Source: Setaria digitata
Lineage: Eukaryota; Nematoda; Chromadorea; Rhabditida; Setariidae
DNA: 64,000 nt
NCBI GenBank assembly: GCA_003640385.1
Contig: RCAB01000010.1
Coordinates: 124,001-188,000, forward strand
Direction: 5' to 3'
Shown here: positions 1 to 12,305 of the stretch, piece after piece
How the letters are laid out: each line of letters starts with the position of its first letter
How positions within the stretch are numbered: position 1 is the stretch's first letter
Notes under the pieces: generated by a model
The model's input: only the letters and a program-made list of their open reading frames with translations
What the model was told of the DNA's origin: nothing
The model's database searches: none
Program-made: the position numbers and the translations under genes

Positions 1-2583
1 GTGCAATTTTCCTGAATGCAGATCGAGAACAAACTGAAAGAGAAATTACTAATCTAGTTTCAACTGGAAAAACATAGAAAGAAGAAAATCCGTACGAAAC
101 ATAAGCAATAAACTTTCGAAATGTAAAAACTATGATAAGAAAAAACAAGCTGATGACTGTATCTCAAAGAAAATGTTGTTTTGCTGGAATAATACTTAAA
201 ACATCAATCTGCAATTCCAACACATATAAATGAAATTACCTGTCGAAGCTTCCCAGGGACGTATAATTCATTCATATTGTCAAATAAAAACATGTGCTGA
301 AACGAATCAATAGCTAAAACCGGCAAATCATCTTCAGTTTTACCTAAATGTTTTAAAGGATGTGCAAACTTATAACCATCTGCCAGTAAAGCATTGATTG
401 CATTTTTCTGATCATAAAGTTCACGCATTACCTGCAAACCAGAAGCATTTAATGAGTAATTTCAAACACTTTCAAGAATAATTTAAAAGAAGCAATTCCT
501 TGAGGACCCGAAATTTCTCCACTTACCAAAGTATCATGAGATACAATTTACCAATTCAGTGAACTTTTTATCGCCTTCTTTATCTCCAGGATTTCTAAAG
601 AGAAGCAAGAACGGCAGGCCCTCTTCTGTCAGCTCTTCAACATTTTCAAATGTAACTTCGCGTACAAGTGGTATACACTTATCTGTAAGCCATTGCTTTA
701 AATACTTGTAGTCCGTAAAACTGCCTGTGAACTGCAATAAATTTTAGTGTAAAAAACAGTTTAACAGAAAGTTTACATTAAATTAAAATAGCGAATTTAC
801 AAAGCATTTGAAACCTACAGTAGCAGACATCACTAACATTCACTGCCAAATTTCCTTTAATAATTACAGATTATTGCTACTTTTTGCCAAACAACAGCAG
901 AAGCATTGCAAATGGAGAATGATGAACCTTTTGCTCATCTTCAGTATCAGGATCTCGAAAATGCATCACGCTCCCACCCGCAGTTTCCAAATTTTTGTTA
1001 ATGCCAACCCAAAATGAACAATCTTCTCGTAAAACAGTAGCAGCCTTCTAAAAATCTTATTATATACTTCATCTGCCAAATAGCAGTTTCAGTTAAAAAT
1101 TAGCATTAAAAAAAGTAATCTTGAACTGATACAAAGCATGACCTGGAAACTTCGATATTCATCAGTATCTTTGTTTACGAAATAAGCAATGACATTTCTT
1201 TTCGATTTGTCCATCTGTTGCTCCAAATCCTTACTATCAGAAAAATCTCGTATGCTGGATGACAACTGCTGCTTAACGAACGCTGTGAGTGCTTCAACAG
1301 AGCGTGTAGACCTGGCAATTAGGTAAGATGAATTCTCATCGAAATTCAAGAATTTCGAGAAACCACTGTGTGTAAAGATATAAATACTGCAAAATAATAT
1401 GACTAAGATACCTGTACTCTTTGTTCGCTAATTCACCATTAATGAAAACCTTCATCGTTGGGTATTTACTAACATAGTACTTATCAGCTATTTTTGCCTG
1501 CAAAAAGCTTGGACTTTGTTATCACTCCCATCATATAAAAGTTTTTTCCATCGATATTACGAGACACAATGGTCATTAAGATCAACAGCAAAATTTTACT
1601 TGTTCGACACTATCCACAAGAGCCCAAACTACATTTGCCGTAGGATTCTCTTGTGCAAATGCTGCAGCTGCTTCCTCAAAAATTGGTTTCAATCGGCGAC
1701 TAAATGGGCACCAATCAGCGCAAAACGCAACAAATACAACCTTAAAAATGTCAAAATATATCACTTATCAATAGTGATTGTATTCGCTGAACGTAAGTAG
1801 TCTGTTAAGAGCAAAACAGAACCCCTCACAGCTTTCTGTTCCTTTTTTTTTTCATAACTCAGATGAAGAATCCGTAAGATTACGGCACCAAATACAATCA
1901 TCAGCATTATTCGAAAAACATGTTACCAATAATTTGATGCCGGACACAAATATAAAAGTTAAGGTAACAGGTAATAGAATTTTGGCACAATCAAACACCG
2001 AACAGTTTTAAACGATAAAATTAATGAATTCAGTCAGGAGGAATGAGAAGATATGGAAGATACCAAAACTCAATACTGCTTGTCTTAAAACATCAACAAA
2101 AATAGCAGCTCACTTCGTAAATTCGAACTTATTCTATGACGGCTAGTCAAAATAATAATCACGTAAGCTGTGAAGTCCAGGCATTTACAGATTAAATATG
2201 GCTTCCGAATTCTTCAGAAAAGTGCACAAAACAAAGTAGACATTATTCTTTCTATTACATATGGTATAACGTTGTCGGAGTTCGGCGGCTAAATTTCTTT
2301 CCTCCAATAACTATGTTAAAATAGAGGGTTTATTCATCAGAAAAATCGTTTCCTCTTGATATGCAATTAATTTTTCTACCTTTTTCCTTTTTTTTTTTAA
2401 TGGCATCTTAGTCTATGTTACCAGAACTGGAAAATCTGGAAAAATCTTGCAGAAACTGCTGATTTTTACCTGAGCACTTTTGATGATGCCATCATGATTA
2501 TCCATATCCATCCAAATGACATTTGTTGACACGACTGGCAAAGATAAGATTGCTGACAACAACCAGTAATTCCTAATTATCAT
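1..2583 (-). CDS. ERP44: ERp44-type thioredoxin-fold ER protein (3' end beyond window)
   Basis: ER-lumen PDI-family chaperone that retains clients by mixed disulfides (family knowledge). Exons in coding order: 2583-2470, 1740-1600, 1497-1412, 1311-1143, 1047-928, 731-552, 431-240 and 33-1 (cut); all phases agree, giving 345 codons so far. Residues 1 to about 20 form a signal peptide. The first thioredoxin domain has a single-cysteine active site CPFS (about residues 49-52), where vertebrate ERp44 has CRFS. Later exons carry strongly conserved blocks such as PLVREVTFENVEELTEEGLP and VLAIDSFQHMFLF. The last visible exon reads FVLDLHSGKLH, matching the start of the family's C-terminal tail; the histidine-rich tail and ER-retrieval signal lie outside. 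An acceptor-like TTTTTTCTAG ends at 2608, 24 bases before the ATG, a plausible SL trans-splice site. The next gene, B9D2, is on the same strand 2.2 kb away. Confidence 0.95.
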
Positions 2584-4753
2584 TCTATGCACAGAGGATT
2601 TCGTTACCTAGAAAAAACCCCATCCATGAAAAACCCGATATAAAAGGACAAAACAAATGAAGTGACTAGAACATTCGTTTCAGAAATTTCTCGATATCAG
2701 GACATGCTTCAGTGCTTCACTTGTTTTTCCCATAGTTTTTATCAAAGTGAGATTGGTCCAAGAAATAAAATATACTACAGGAATTCTGTCACATTCTCCC
2801 CGACTCACTTCAGCAAGTGAAAATAACGCACATGAGAAGCGTAAACGTGTAACCCCTTCAGAAAAAAATATGCATCCCAGATTAATAGAACAGCATTCGC
2901 CTCGTACCAGTCCGTATTTCGAAAAACAGAGAGCGTCATTCTGTCCCTTCCCCATCTCAGTTATGAAGAACCTGCTCCCTCAGAGACACACTCACACTCT
3001 GGTCCCCGCAAATTTCTTGCTATTTTCTTACACATGAAGCGCTTGTTTCGCTTATTTCCGGTACGTACTCATTTAAGAGTAGGAAGAGTACCGATATGAG
3101 TCAGATCAGTTTCAGTTGGGTTAGATTAAGCCCGGCTATGAATTACAATCATAATGGATAGTTTGGATGAAAATTCCAGCTTGAATATGCTGCCGCAAGG
3201 TATAATAGAACGAGTGGGATTGTGAAGAATGCCTGAAGGCGGGATACAAATTTTTGATTTGAAAACAAAGATGGGTGAGTCTACAAGAGGTGAATTCTGA
3301 ATCCTGTACGCTTTCTTTGTTACTTGGCATTGCGTCTATCACTTTGTATGGTCAGACAAAGTACTGAGGTTGATGAATATGAAAAGGTAGTTCATAAAAA
3401 CATAAAACAGTACAATGTGTGTTTGTGTGTTTCACTGCATCAGGATATATGTGCAACGTTTTGTCCTGAATATCGCTACAATTTTTATTCAGTAATTTGT
3501 CGCTGCATCTGTCCCCTCAATCTTCCTTCACAGAAATCGTTTGCATAATGAAATGCAATAGAACAGTAATGTCTAATAGACCACTAAATTGAGACCTATC
3601 CATAATAAGTGGATGTCACAAAATCCTATACTACTTCCCGTACTCGCTCAAGTCTTGCTGTGCAGGTGTAAAAGACGAGCTGCGCTTTGATTTAAAGCGA
3701 CACAAAGATGTTCTAGGAATGAGTGAATAACAAGTTCTTAACGTTACTGATTAAGTGCTGCATCCCCGTTGGTCTTGAAAAACCTAGTAGTGCTTCATTT
3801 CTTTTACAAAACTCCCTCCCTCTGCCTATTTCTAGTTTTCGTTTTCTTATTGACCCTTCCTCTGATACTTTGCGTTTTCGACACTCACCGTTATACTGGA
3901 GATCCTCTGAGCGGTCGATCGACATGAACGCCTCAGTATCTTGAAAAGAAAATCGTTATATATGGAGAAGTTAACTCGGAGTTTCACTTCCAACCACGAA
4001 GAAGACTGCATGGTTAGATAATTTGATTACCTTGTCAACTTGCATGATATAAAGTGAACTTGAAACCTTTTCCAAATAGCTCAATTACGTGATAGCTCTA
4101 TGATGGTTAAGAAGCACTGACGACGGTTTTCACTTTCCGAGATCATCATCAATTCAACTTTGTAGGCTTAATTTATACTAATTTGTAAACTAAAAAGATT
4201 TTTTACAAAGAAAAATAAACCTCAAGAGATTTCGTGTCTGCATATAGAGTGAATGGGTAATTGATGTGCAGAATATTTAGTAGCTACGAACGATATTGAA
4301 AAAAAAAAAAGAGCTTTGTTATTTTCTAAGTTCTCGTTTGGGAGGTAGGAGTTTGTTGAGGCGAAAAACAAAATTTAAGGTGTAAAGCAAAAAAGCAATA
4401 CTGTTTAGAGGGAAACGGAAAGCAGATTAATTAAAAGTAGAGGAATTCAGCAGGTACGGTCAATTATCGGTATGCCCCTTCCCACGGTTCCAATAACTGT
4501 TGTTATCACGTGCAACTGTGGAGAGTGAAAGAGCTGTTTGCTCAGTAGCAGCTAATGATCAGTGCAACTTACTAGATGATGATATAAAGGATCACTTGAT
4601 CGGTGACTAAGTGGGCTGTAAAGAAGTGAAAAAGAGGATTTCTGAATGGAGGGATTCATTCACATCAAAACAAAACATTAACTGAGATTTTAGTAATATT
4701 TCACGTCCAATATTCGCAATTCTGAAGCTGAAAACAGCATTTCAAGCAAATTA
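2584..4753. other. intergenic stretch, ERp44 5' side to B9D2 3' end
   Basis: No gene recognised. A GC-richer block at about 2740-3010 has a plus-strand open frame of 96 codons with some protein-like composition but no supported splice partner. A coding-like minus-strand segment at about 3941-3888, between an acceptor TTTTCAAG and a donor GTGAGT, could be an isolated exon; see findings. The rest is AT-rich. Confidence 0.5.
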
Positions 4754-5854
4754 TTAACACTGAATTCCGAAGCGATCGAAATGTTTGGTTATCACTGAAA
4801 TACGCAGTCTGACAACGCCCATGGATACAGTACGCAGTCTTGAATGGTCATCGAGTCGTGTTGAAGTTTCATCGGTGAACTGCAAACCGCCACCAATAAA
4901 ATGTTGCATCATTTCTTCACGTAAACCGCCTTTTGGCCTCCACGTGTAACATTTGATCTGCATTCAAATCATTTGTGCAATTAAACTACTTATTCGGCGA
5001 AATTAAATTATTGATGAGTTGTAACTGTAAAACGTCAAGCGAACTTTATGCGTATTTGCAAACAACTTAATCCACCAGAAATAACGAAGCTACCTGATGC
5101 TCACCAGGTGAAGCTGGCAAGTATATGGATCCGTAACCATATAGTTCCTGCCGACCAAATTCGTCGTAGTGCCAGATTTGTAAATTAATTGAAGGCCAAC
5201 CTAAATACATGCAGTATTTTAATCAAACGAAATCGCTTTTTTACTTTTACAATTATACGAGGTTTCCGACAACAATGAATTATATAAATCTATGAAGGAG
5301 AACTGTCGAACTCAGATAAAATTGTGGTATGTGAATGCAAAAGTTCACGACAAAATTCAGAAGAGCCCTGCATTTCAAATGAACTTTACAATAATTTCAT
5401 TTGATCTGTTATCAAGCTAACCTTGTATGGTTTTAGTGGCAAGATGTATATCCAAAGGATGCGAAAAGGATGCGAAATCTCCGTATTCAGACAAGTCCGT
5501 CTGAGTTTGTCCTTTACTTACTCCCTGTATTACACGCCAACCACCACCTTAACATTATCAATAATTGCAATCCATTTAATTATTCCTATTTAAATGATAG
5601 TAATAAGACCTCTCCTTTTAATAAGATAATGACGATTCTCGGAATAGGAAAATGATTGAAATGCCGGAAGTAGAAAACACTTTAATCAACTAGAGCGGTG
5701 TTTTTTGAACAAAAACATTCACTATTTTAAATGAATTTTTCATCTAACACAGAACGAATGACTCACCAAATCCCAGTTCCCAACGGCAAAAAAGGCGTTG
5801 TTCGGGAAAACCATATGCACTTTGGATTTCTCCGATAACATGCACCTCAGCCAT
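4754..5854 (-). CDS. B9D2: B9 domain protein B9D2 (MKSR-2), complete
   Basis: Component of the B9/Meckel complex at the ciliary transition zone, working with B9D1 and MKS1 (family knowledge). Exons: 5854-5767, 5547-5422, 5200-5094, 4957-4754; total 525 nt, 174 aa, almost the same as vertebrate B9D2 (175 aa). It starts MAEVHVIGEIQSAYGFPE. The middle has SHPLDIHLATKTIQGWPSI and DEFGRQELYGYGSIYLP. The last exon has CYTWRPKGGLREEMMQHFIG and ends KHFDRFGIQC, the family's characteristic C-terminus. The initiator ATG follows directly on GTAGCAG, so it may be trans-spliced immediately before the start. In nematodes cilia are confined to sensory neurons, so expression is probably there (inference). 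Confidence 0.95.
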
Positions 5855-6609
5855 CTGCTACTCAAACGACCGGACTAATCAGTTTATTCCCAACTTCCTG
5901 ACACTGTGTCACTATGGAGACCCCCTAGCAGTGTCAGCGTTAGCATGCACTGCCACAACTAACGTCCCTTGAAAGTCCTGCGTATCGCTGTCTCCTCACA
6001 TAGCTACTCTTTCCTTTTGCATTACTCCTCCAGTAGATCTTTGCTTCCGTACTCCAGTAAGAAATCAGTAACTAACAATACATTACCCTTTAAGTTTACC
6101 TACTTTATTCACACTTCTAGAAATTATAATTGCATAAAACAGTATGCAGAACACGATCACCAGCCCTTAAAGTATATTCATTACTGAAATAGAAACAATA
6201 TATGTAGCGAGAATTCCAGAACACAAAGAAATACTGTTTTTTTGAAGTTTTTGTGACATGCTTAAAATAAATTTTCATGTTTTATACAGTTCTAAGCTTA
6301 GTTCTGGATAAACGATAAAAGAAACATTTGTATAGTATGGCAACTTACTGCCTTACCGAAAGGTTCTCCAGCTCAAAGCATCAAAAAGATGAACATTGTG
6401 CTCAGTTTTTTCTTGATGGCAACTAAATATTTTCATAACAGTTTAAACATCCTCAAGAATCTAAGTAATCAAAACATTAGCAGCACCTTGCATACATCAT
6501 TCGTCATATTTTGACTCACTTTCAAGGCACATACTGGCTGAGTATTTTGGCTAAAAAACTCACTGAACCATTATTTGGCTAGAAACAGCGGTGATTTGGC
6601 AATAATTTG
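5855..6609. other. intergenic, B9D2 upstream region
   Basis: The 0.75 kb between the B9D2 start and the end of the first Clc-like gene shows no coding signal or recognised motif. It should hold the B9D2 promoter and the Clc-like 3' UTR. No X-box was picked out by eye. Confidence 0.5.
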
Positions 6610-9600
6610 CTAGACAGTGGTGATACTACTTTTTTTTGTTTCAGATAAGGCATCACTAGCACTGCTTCCATTAAGTAATGGTGCTACTCTACCATTCATA
6701 AACAAATTCAAACAAAATTGTGCTTCATCCCATTGGCTGTTATTCTTCTCATTAGCTTTGTTTTCAAATGTACTCAATGAGTCCACAGGGCGATGAATTC
6801 CATTTTCCAAACACCTAAAATTTTCCTAACAATTAGAATAAAACATTTAATATTTTTCATTTAAAAAAATGTTTAAGTGCAGCAGCATGCATTATTCTAC
6901 ATAGGCAAACTCTTCTATTATACTTCGCCAACATTTTTAAACGACGAGTTATGAGTTACAAATAGTCGCAATGAAGGCAAACGAAAACATTAATTTACTT
7001 TGATAAAGATAGAGAAGCAACGAAGAATGCTAAACTTGTCACATCATAATCATTCGGGATATAGAACTTTTTGTTGAATTAAATAGTAAGTATGACCATC
7101 ATAAGCGACAAAATTCCCGGAAAGTCTTATTTCTCTTAATAGTGATCGATGATGATAAACATCATCAAACAGTATTTGTAAGTAATCTTTGGAGAAGCGC
7201 ATTGCGTATTTTATGGAAGTGACGTGTCAGAAATGAAATATTTAAGACGGCGAGACTAATATGCTTGTCTTTGGGACACGCTTATACTTCAGTAAGAATC
7301 AAGGCATCATACTAGAAAGATTAAAAAATCAGGGATAGCATAACTAACATAGAAGCCGAAATAATGTTACATATAGTATGTGTGTGTATCATCACTTCCC
7401 GATAAGTCAGTTTTTATTATTGATTTTGGTATTTCCCTTTCGTTAGCACGCATTTGTTTAGTGGACTACATCCTGGTGAACCCCAAAAAGCTTTAATGAT
7501 TTCGTTGATCGAAGACCAAAGTCTATCAAGATTGGGTTTTACAGTATCCGATACGATTCCCGATACAAACAGTTAGGAAGACTTAGTTACAGCAATTCCT
7601 CAGCATATTCATAAACGGACCTACAGACAGTTCCTCTCCGTAAACTTCTTAAGGTTTAATGTTGATGGCACGCCATATTACCTGAATCATTCAGTGACAT
7701 CCAAAAAATAAAACCTTTCGTTTCGATCAGAACAATTTTGCATATTCAGTATTGCTGCATTTGGTTGAAGTGCTGCGCATGTTTTTGCAAATGTTCCATT
7801 GATATCATAACGCAAAATCATTGGAGATGGGGAAGAAGTGCAACAATTTGTACAAATGAAGTCTCTGAAAAATATCTAGCTCTAAACAATCATATATTAT
7901 TTGGAAGGGCTGCAAATTTATTTATATCAATGCACACCGTTCAATGGTAACTCACAACTCAATGCGTGAAAAAAGACGTGGTATATAACTTAAATGGACA
8001 AATAACTACAGTTATTACGAAATTTCCCGTACTGTGCCTACTAAAATATTTCGAAAACAGAAAAAGAAAGTGAACTCGGTGGCTGCAGCGTTCGAACAAG
8101 GAAGTTGTTCAACAGGTACATCGTTGATAAGTGTACTTCTTGCAACATCTTCATCACTTACTTGTTCTTTTTCTTAAACGTGCATGGTTGCAGAGCTGTT
8201 GACACAAGCTAATTTATTGCGAAATATGAAAAAACAGTGAATTGAAGTTAAACAGAAAGTTATGCAAATTCGAGCTGCAGCTAGCTAGTGGTTTAGCAAA
8301 CAGTGAAGAGGAATGTTGACGTTGTCAGTAATTAATAAAGAGGTGGGTGGTCTGGAAATAAAAATCGAACCAGAATAAAGTGAAATTCCGTCAGCATAAA
8401 TAGCGATTTTCTTACGATAATTATTTTCCTCTTCACGATCATGTAGTTTAGAGATATCTGTGATACACTCGTATACTTTATCATAGATATTGATTGAACT
8501 TTCTGAATGAATGAGTTGACCAGGAACATCTCTGCAAAACTTGTTTTGCACTGGCTGAAAATTCTTGGTTTAATGTATGCGAGGTCCATGGGCATATATT
8601 TCTGTTATTAAAAATATTAATTTTTTTTGGATAGTCACTGTTAATGATAATGGTACCTAACAAAACAATACCTAATGATACCTAGTAAGCAGGCCTATTC
8701 TCGAAAAACAACATTAAAAGTTCATTTAAAGAATCTTTTTCTAGATAAAGAATTACCTTGCATGAGAAATGTATAAAATGAGTCAAAAAATAAATGAATA
8801 AAATAAACATGTTCATATACTTGATTTGATCAGAAAAATTAGTGTCAGGAGAAATAGCTGAAAACAATTTGTTCGTTTCTGCACTTCGCGATTTTTCCAT
8901 TATGTCGCCGGGCAAGTGTTCATACGTCAAATCAGGACGATCATTTAACTGTTCAACTACATTCGATATCGTTGAAAGTTGTTTCGATGCTTTTAGAATT
9001 GACTGCAATCAAAAACAGATGTCTATTAAAAAAAAAAAAAAAAAAAAAATCGTGTAATACTGGATATTCCTAAAATTATAATAACTGGAAATACCATTCA
9101 GAACAGGAGGTGACTCTGTTAATATTTATTTCTCGAAAGCGCAATAAAAGTTCTTGGACTTTTATTAGGTAACTTGCTGTGCCGAATCGCATATGGACCA
9201 TTTGACTAATCTAGTCAAACAATTACTGGAACTTCAAATAGCTTACTGAATAAGAAAGAAACGCTGCTTTCATAAAAAATAAAATTAAATTAAATTAAAT
9301 TAACGCTTTCAGTGGGATAAACCATGTCGCTAAGCCCAAATTAAGAGATACATGATCTTTGGAACCGAAAATAAAAAAAATGGATGATTATACTTTTGAA
9401 GCTGAAGTAAATACTCCGGAACCAGCGCATAGGTTTGACTGGTCAAAGTTCGTGAATGAACTGGAAATGGATTTCGTAATTTCATTTTCCAGTGAATTCT
9501 GTTGTTGTTTCTTCCACTTGTAATTCGGTATCGATTTTGCATGCTGGAACTTGTAAACATTGTTTTTGCCATAGAAAAATTATATTATTAGGGTAATGAT

Positions 9601-11942
9601 GCACGAAACGATATAAGCAATAATGAACAATGAAAGTAAAACTGAAAAGCAGGTCTAGGATGATTATACTCGACTTGTGATCACGTCTCAGTGGCGTCTA
9701 AAGTACCAAAGTAGTGAACAGTCTCATTAAGATAAAGCAAAAGGACTACTTTTACTTGAAAACTGGAAAGATTACCTCCTCCGCAATACCTCCTGACTGG
9801 ACCATATTTAAGTAATCTTTCTCCCACTTTTCGAGGGCAGCTGAGTCCAATTTGTAAATTGCCCAGAATGAACGTTTCAACGGAAGGGAAGATGTCCGAT
9901 CAAGTAAGGTAGAATTATCATCAACTACCTGAAATCTGGATCCTTTTCAACGTGAAACACGCAATAAATTGAGTTAAGGAACTACTGAACAATAATTCGA
10001 ACAAATTTAAAGAAAGAACCTCGATCTTAATCAGTTTGGTGCGGGTTTTTCTGAATGCAATCGAAGTAACAACATAGCCCACGATGGATGCAAGAAGCTG
10101 AATCACTGTCCCTGCTACTTGCATATAGAGCGCCCACCCAAAATATTGCTAAAATTAAATTTTAAAGACTGGAAAAGATTTTGTACTAACATTTACCAAC
10201 ATGTGGAGGACTTAATTCTGCAGCGTACTTCAATCAGCAAAGCTGCTACTTCAGAAAGGCTAAGAAAACCTCGGGCCCTTGCGCTTCGTATATTTCAAGT
10301 AACCCCCGGGAAAGGAGTAGCCCCCCTCCATGACTTCAAGATTCCACTTATTTCCTGACCTTTTTATCAGAACACAAACATATGTGGGTATAACTTGACT
10401 ATCTCACTATTACCGCAAATGTTTCTCGATTTGGCCTAACCATTTTCAGAACAGGAAAGTCAACATTACTGGATCTCCTCATTTTTTTGAATATCCATTC
10501 TGTTGGGGAAAGAAATTTTCATCATCAAACGGTTCAGCACCAGTACTTGCACTTGCTATTTATTGAGCATCAACAGGTAATACAACCACTGCGCTATGCT
10601 CACACCCCAACCACTTTCACAACGCAACCCAAGATACCAAATTTCCGCTGAGCTGATTTATTACCAAATATTCCGCATGTGAACGGTGAAGGGAATGGTA
10701 AAGAACTAATGCAAAGTATAACATGTAATGCAGAAAGAATCCCAACTCATTATTTAAAGAACTGAACATTTTCTGAGAATGGCTTCCCTGATATTCACAT
10801 TAGAATGCATCACACATTGACTGATGAGACCCTAAACCCACCTAGTGTCTGAAATTCATTTTTTGCTCAATCTTTATTGTCGATGACCAATAAAAATTAT
10901 TTGGTGCCTCATTCTTCTCAATCCATGGGGAATACTGAAAGCTATACGAGTACGCTGTGTGCAAGTCTTCGTTAAAGAAACCTGGTAAGTGCCATCTTCT
11001 TCTTTAATTATATTGTTGTCCTGATAATTGCCCCAGATGTAAAATACCAATAGGCCCACAGAAGATAATAAAGCTGTAAGAGTTATTATTTACAGAAAAA
11101 TTGAAATTTCCACTCATAATTAAACTCCTTATCTGACTCGAAACAAACTACAAAGCTTCTTTTTACTAGTATGCAGTATTTATTTCCTGATATTGCAAGA
11201 ATTTGTCCATAATTTAATGTTGTTGAAACTCTGAAGGGGACTTGAAAGAACCAGATTTTAGGTAATTGTAATATGCAGACCAGCAACAGTAACAAGAACA
11301 GCTGCAGCACAAATAAAGGTGCGGTGGCAAAAAGCATAAATTGAAAATAGTAAAGCTGCACTAGCTGTTAAAGCCGCAAATACAAGAGCAGCTAGTGATG
11401 CTATCTTCCAGCCTGAAACAAGCTAAAGATTTACCAATAAGAAAAAAAGAGAATAATGAAGAAGGTTTGAGTATTTTAGGAATTCAAAATATAACGGGAA
11501 CATTTAACAAACCCAACGGTAAATGCTGATTGGCGTCGTCTTGAAGACGATTCTCGTCATGGTTATGATCATAAAGATCTTCGTTATCAATGTAATAATC
11601 GAACTTATAGACGCACATTAATGATGTGAGAAAAAATTGATCAAACGGTGATTGTTGCTTATCAAGCCTAAAATTTTTATAATTGTTAAATTAAGGTGGG
11701 TTATGCAAAATTACACGAATTTTCCCGTATAGGAAGGAATCAAATAGAGTAAAATATAAGCGTCCTTTTAATTCATGTATTTAACAAAAATGATGACTGG
11801 ATTGGCACCAACCTATATAAAGTCTCATAATACTCACGACTCCTGCCATAATCATGAGAATAATCGCGTTTACAGTCAAGCCATAATCCATGGTGATGCT
11901 CCGTACGTCCATTCTACAGTGTTTAACTTTAATAAAGGTTAA

Positions 11943-11974
<32 letters not shown>

Positions 11975-12305
11975 AAGAAGACTAATTAATAATAATAACC
12001 ATAAAGAGAACGAAAGGGTAGTAATTTTGGAAAAGAGATTTGAATACCTTGATAAATACGGGTAAATTCAAGCCGGGAAAGTTAAATTAAATTGCAATTT
12101 GGATCCAGTATTATTGAAATTTGAAAACGAACTCAACACAGAAAACAATGACGCATACCTCGAGATAGACGTACTGCCAGCTTGGGCTTATAAGGGCGAT
12201 ACAACTCAAAACATAAGCAATCAATTCAAGAAAGAAAAACAGCGATAAAGCTGTTTTTTGGCTGCATTTGTTTGAACTTCCCTCAGTAACATTCATTGGC
12301 TGCAT
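6610..12305 (-). CDS. Clc-like (claudin-related) four-span membrane protein 1, long-tailed
   Basis: Nematode Clc-like family (PF07062 type), related to claudins and probably plasma-membrane or junctional. Exons: 12305-12159, 11913-11813, 11667-11513, 11412-11281, 11073-10982, 10148-10020, 9928-9776, 9002-8821, 8531-8416, 8172-8019, 6814-6610; total 1566 nt, 521 aa. TM1 lies at about residues 20-42. The first loop has the claudin signature: tryptophan in SPSWQ, then GLWLDC (Cys63) and a second Cys at 101. TM2 and TM3 are in exons 4-5, TM4 in exon 6 (WALYMQVAGTVIQLL). Exons 7-11 encode a cytoplasmic tail of about 290 residues, long for the family, ending SSITTV, a class I PDZ-ligand pattern. 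The four-span core is well supported. Exon 10 and its join to exon 11 are less sure: the donor TC|GTAATA was chosen by phase. A paralog lies upstream at 15781-17906. Confidence 0.82.
9034..9051. repeat. poly-A tract in a Clc-like intron
   Basis: An uninterrupted run of A within intron 7 of the first Clc-like gene. Similar runs occur near 11940 and 40420. Their lengths may be assembly-sensitive. Confidence 0.8.
9280..9302. repeat. AAATT pentanucleotide microsatellite
   Basis: About four to five perfect copies of a five-base AT unit in intron 7 of the first Clc-like gene. No function is apparent. Confidence 0.75.

Noticed and set aside
2747..3037. Plus-strand 96-codon frame with SPRTSPYFEK, reminiscent of the linker before a DNA-glycosylase domain
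   Set aside because: No glycosylase domain or phased exons could be found downstream on the plus strand up to 4.7 kb.
10874..10992. Extra exon of Clc-like 1 reading YSPWIEKNEAPNNFYW
   Set aside because: It could be joined in phase after exon 5, but it has no donor before a stop. Exon 5 also joins directly in phase to exon 6 at 10148, as in the paralog.
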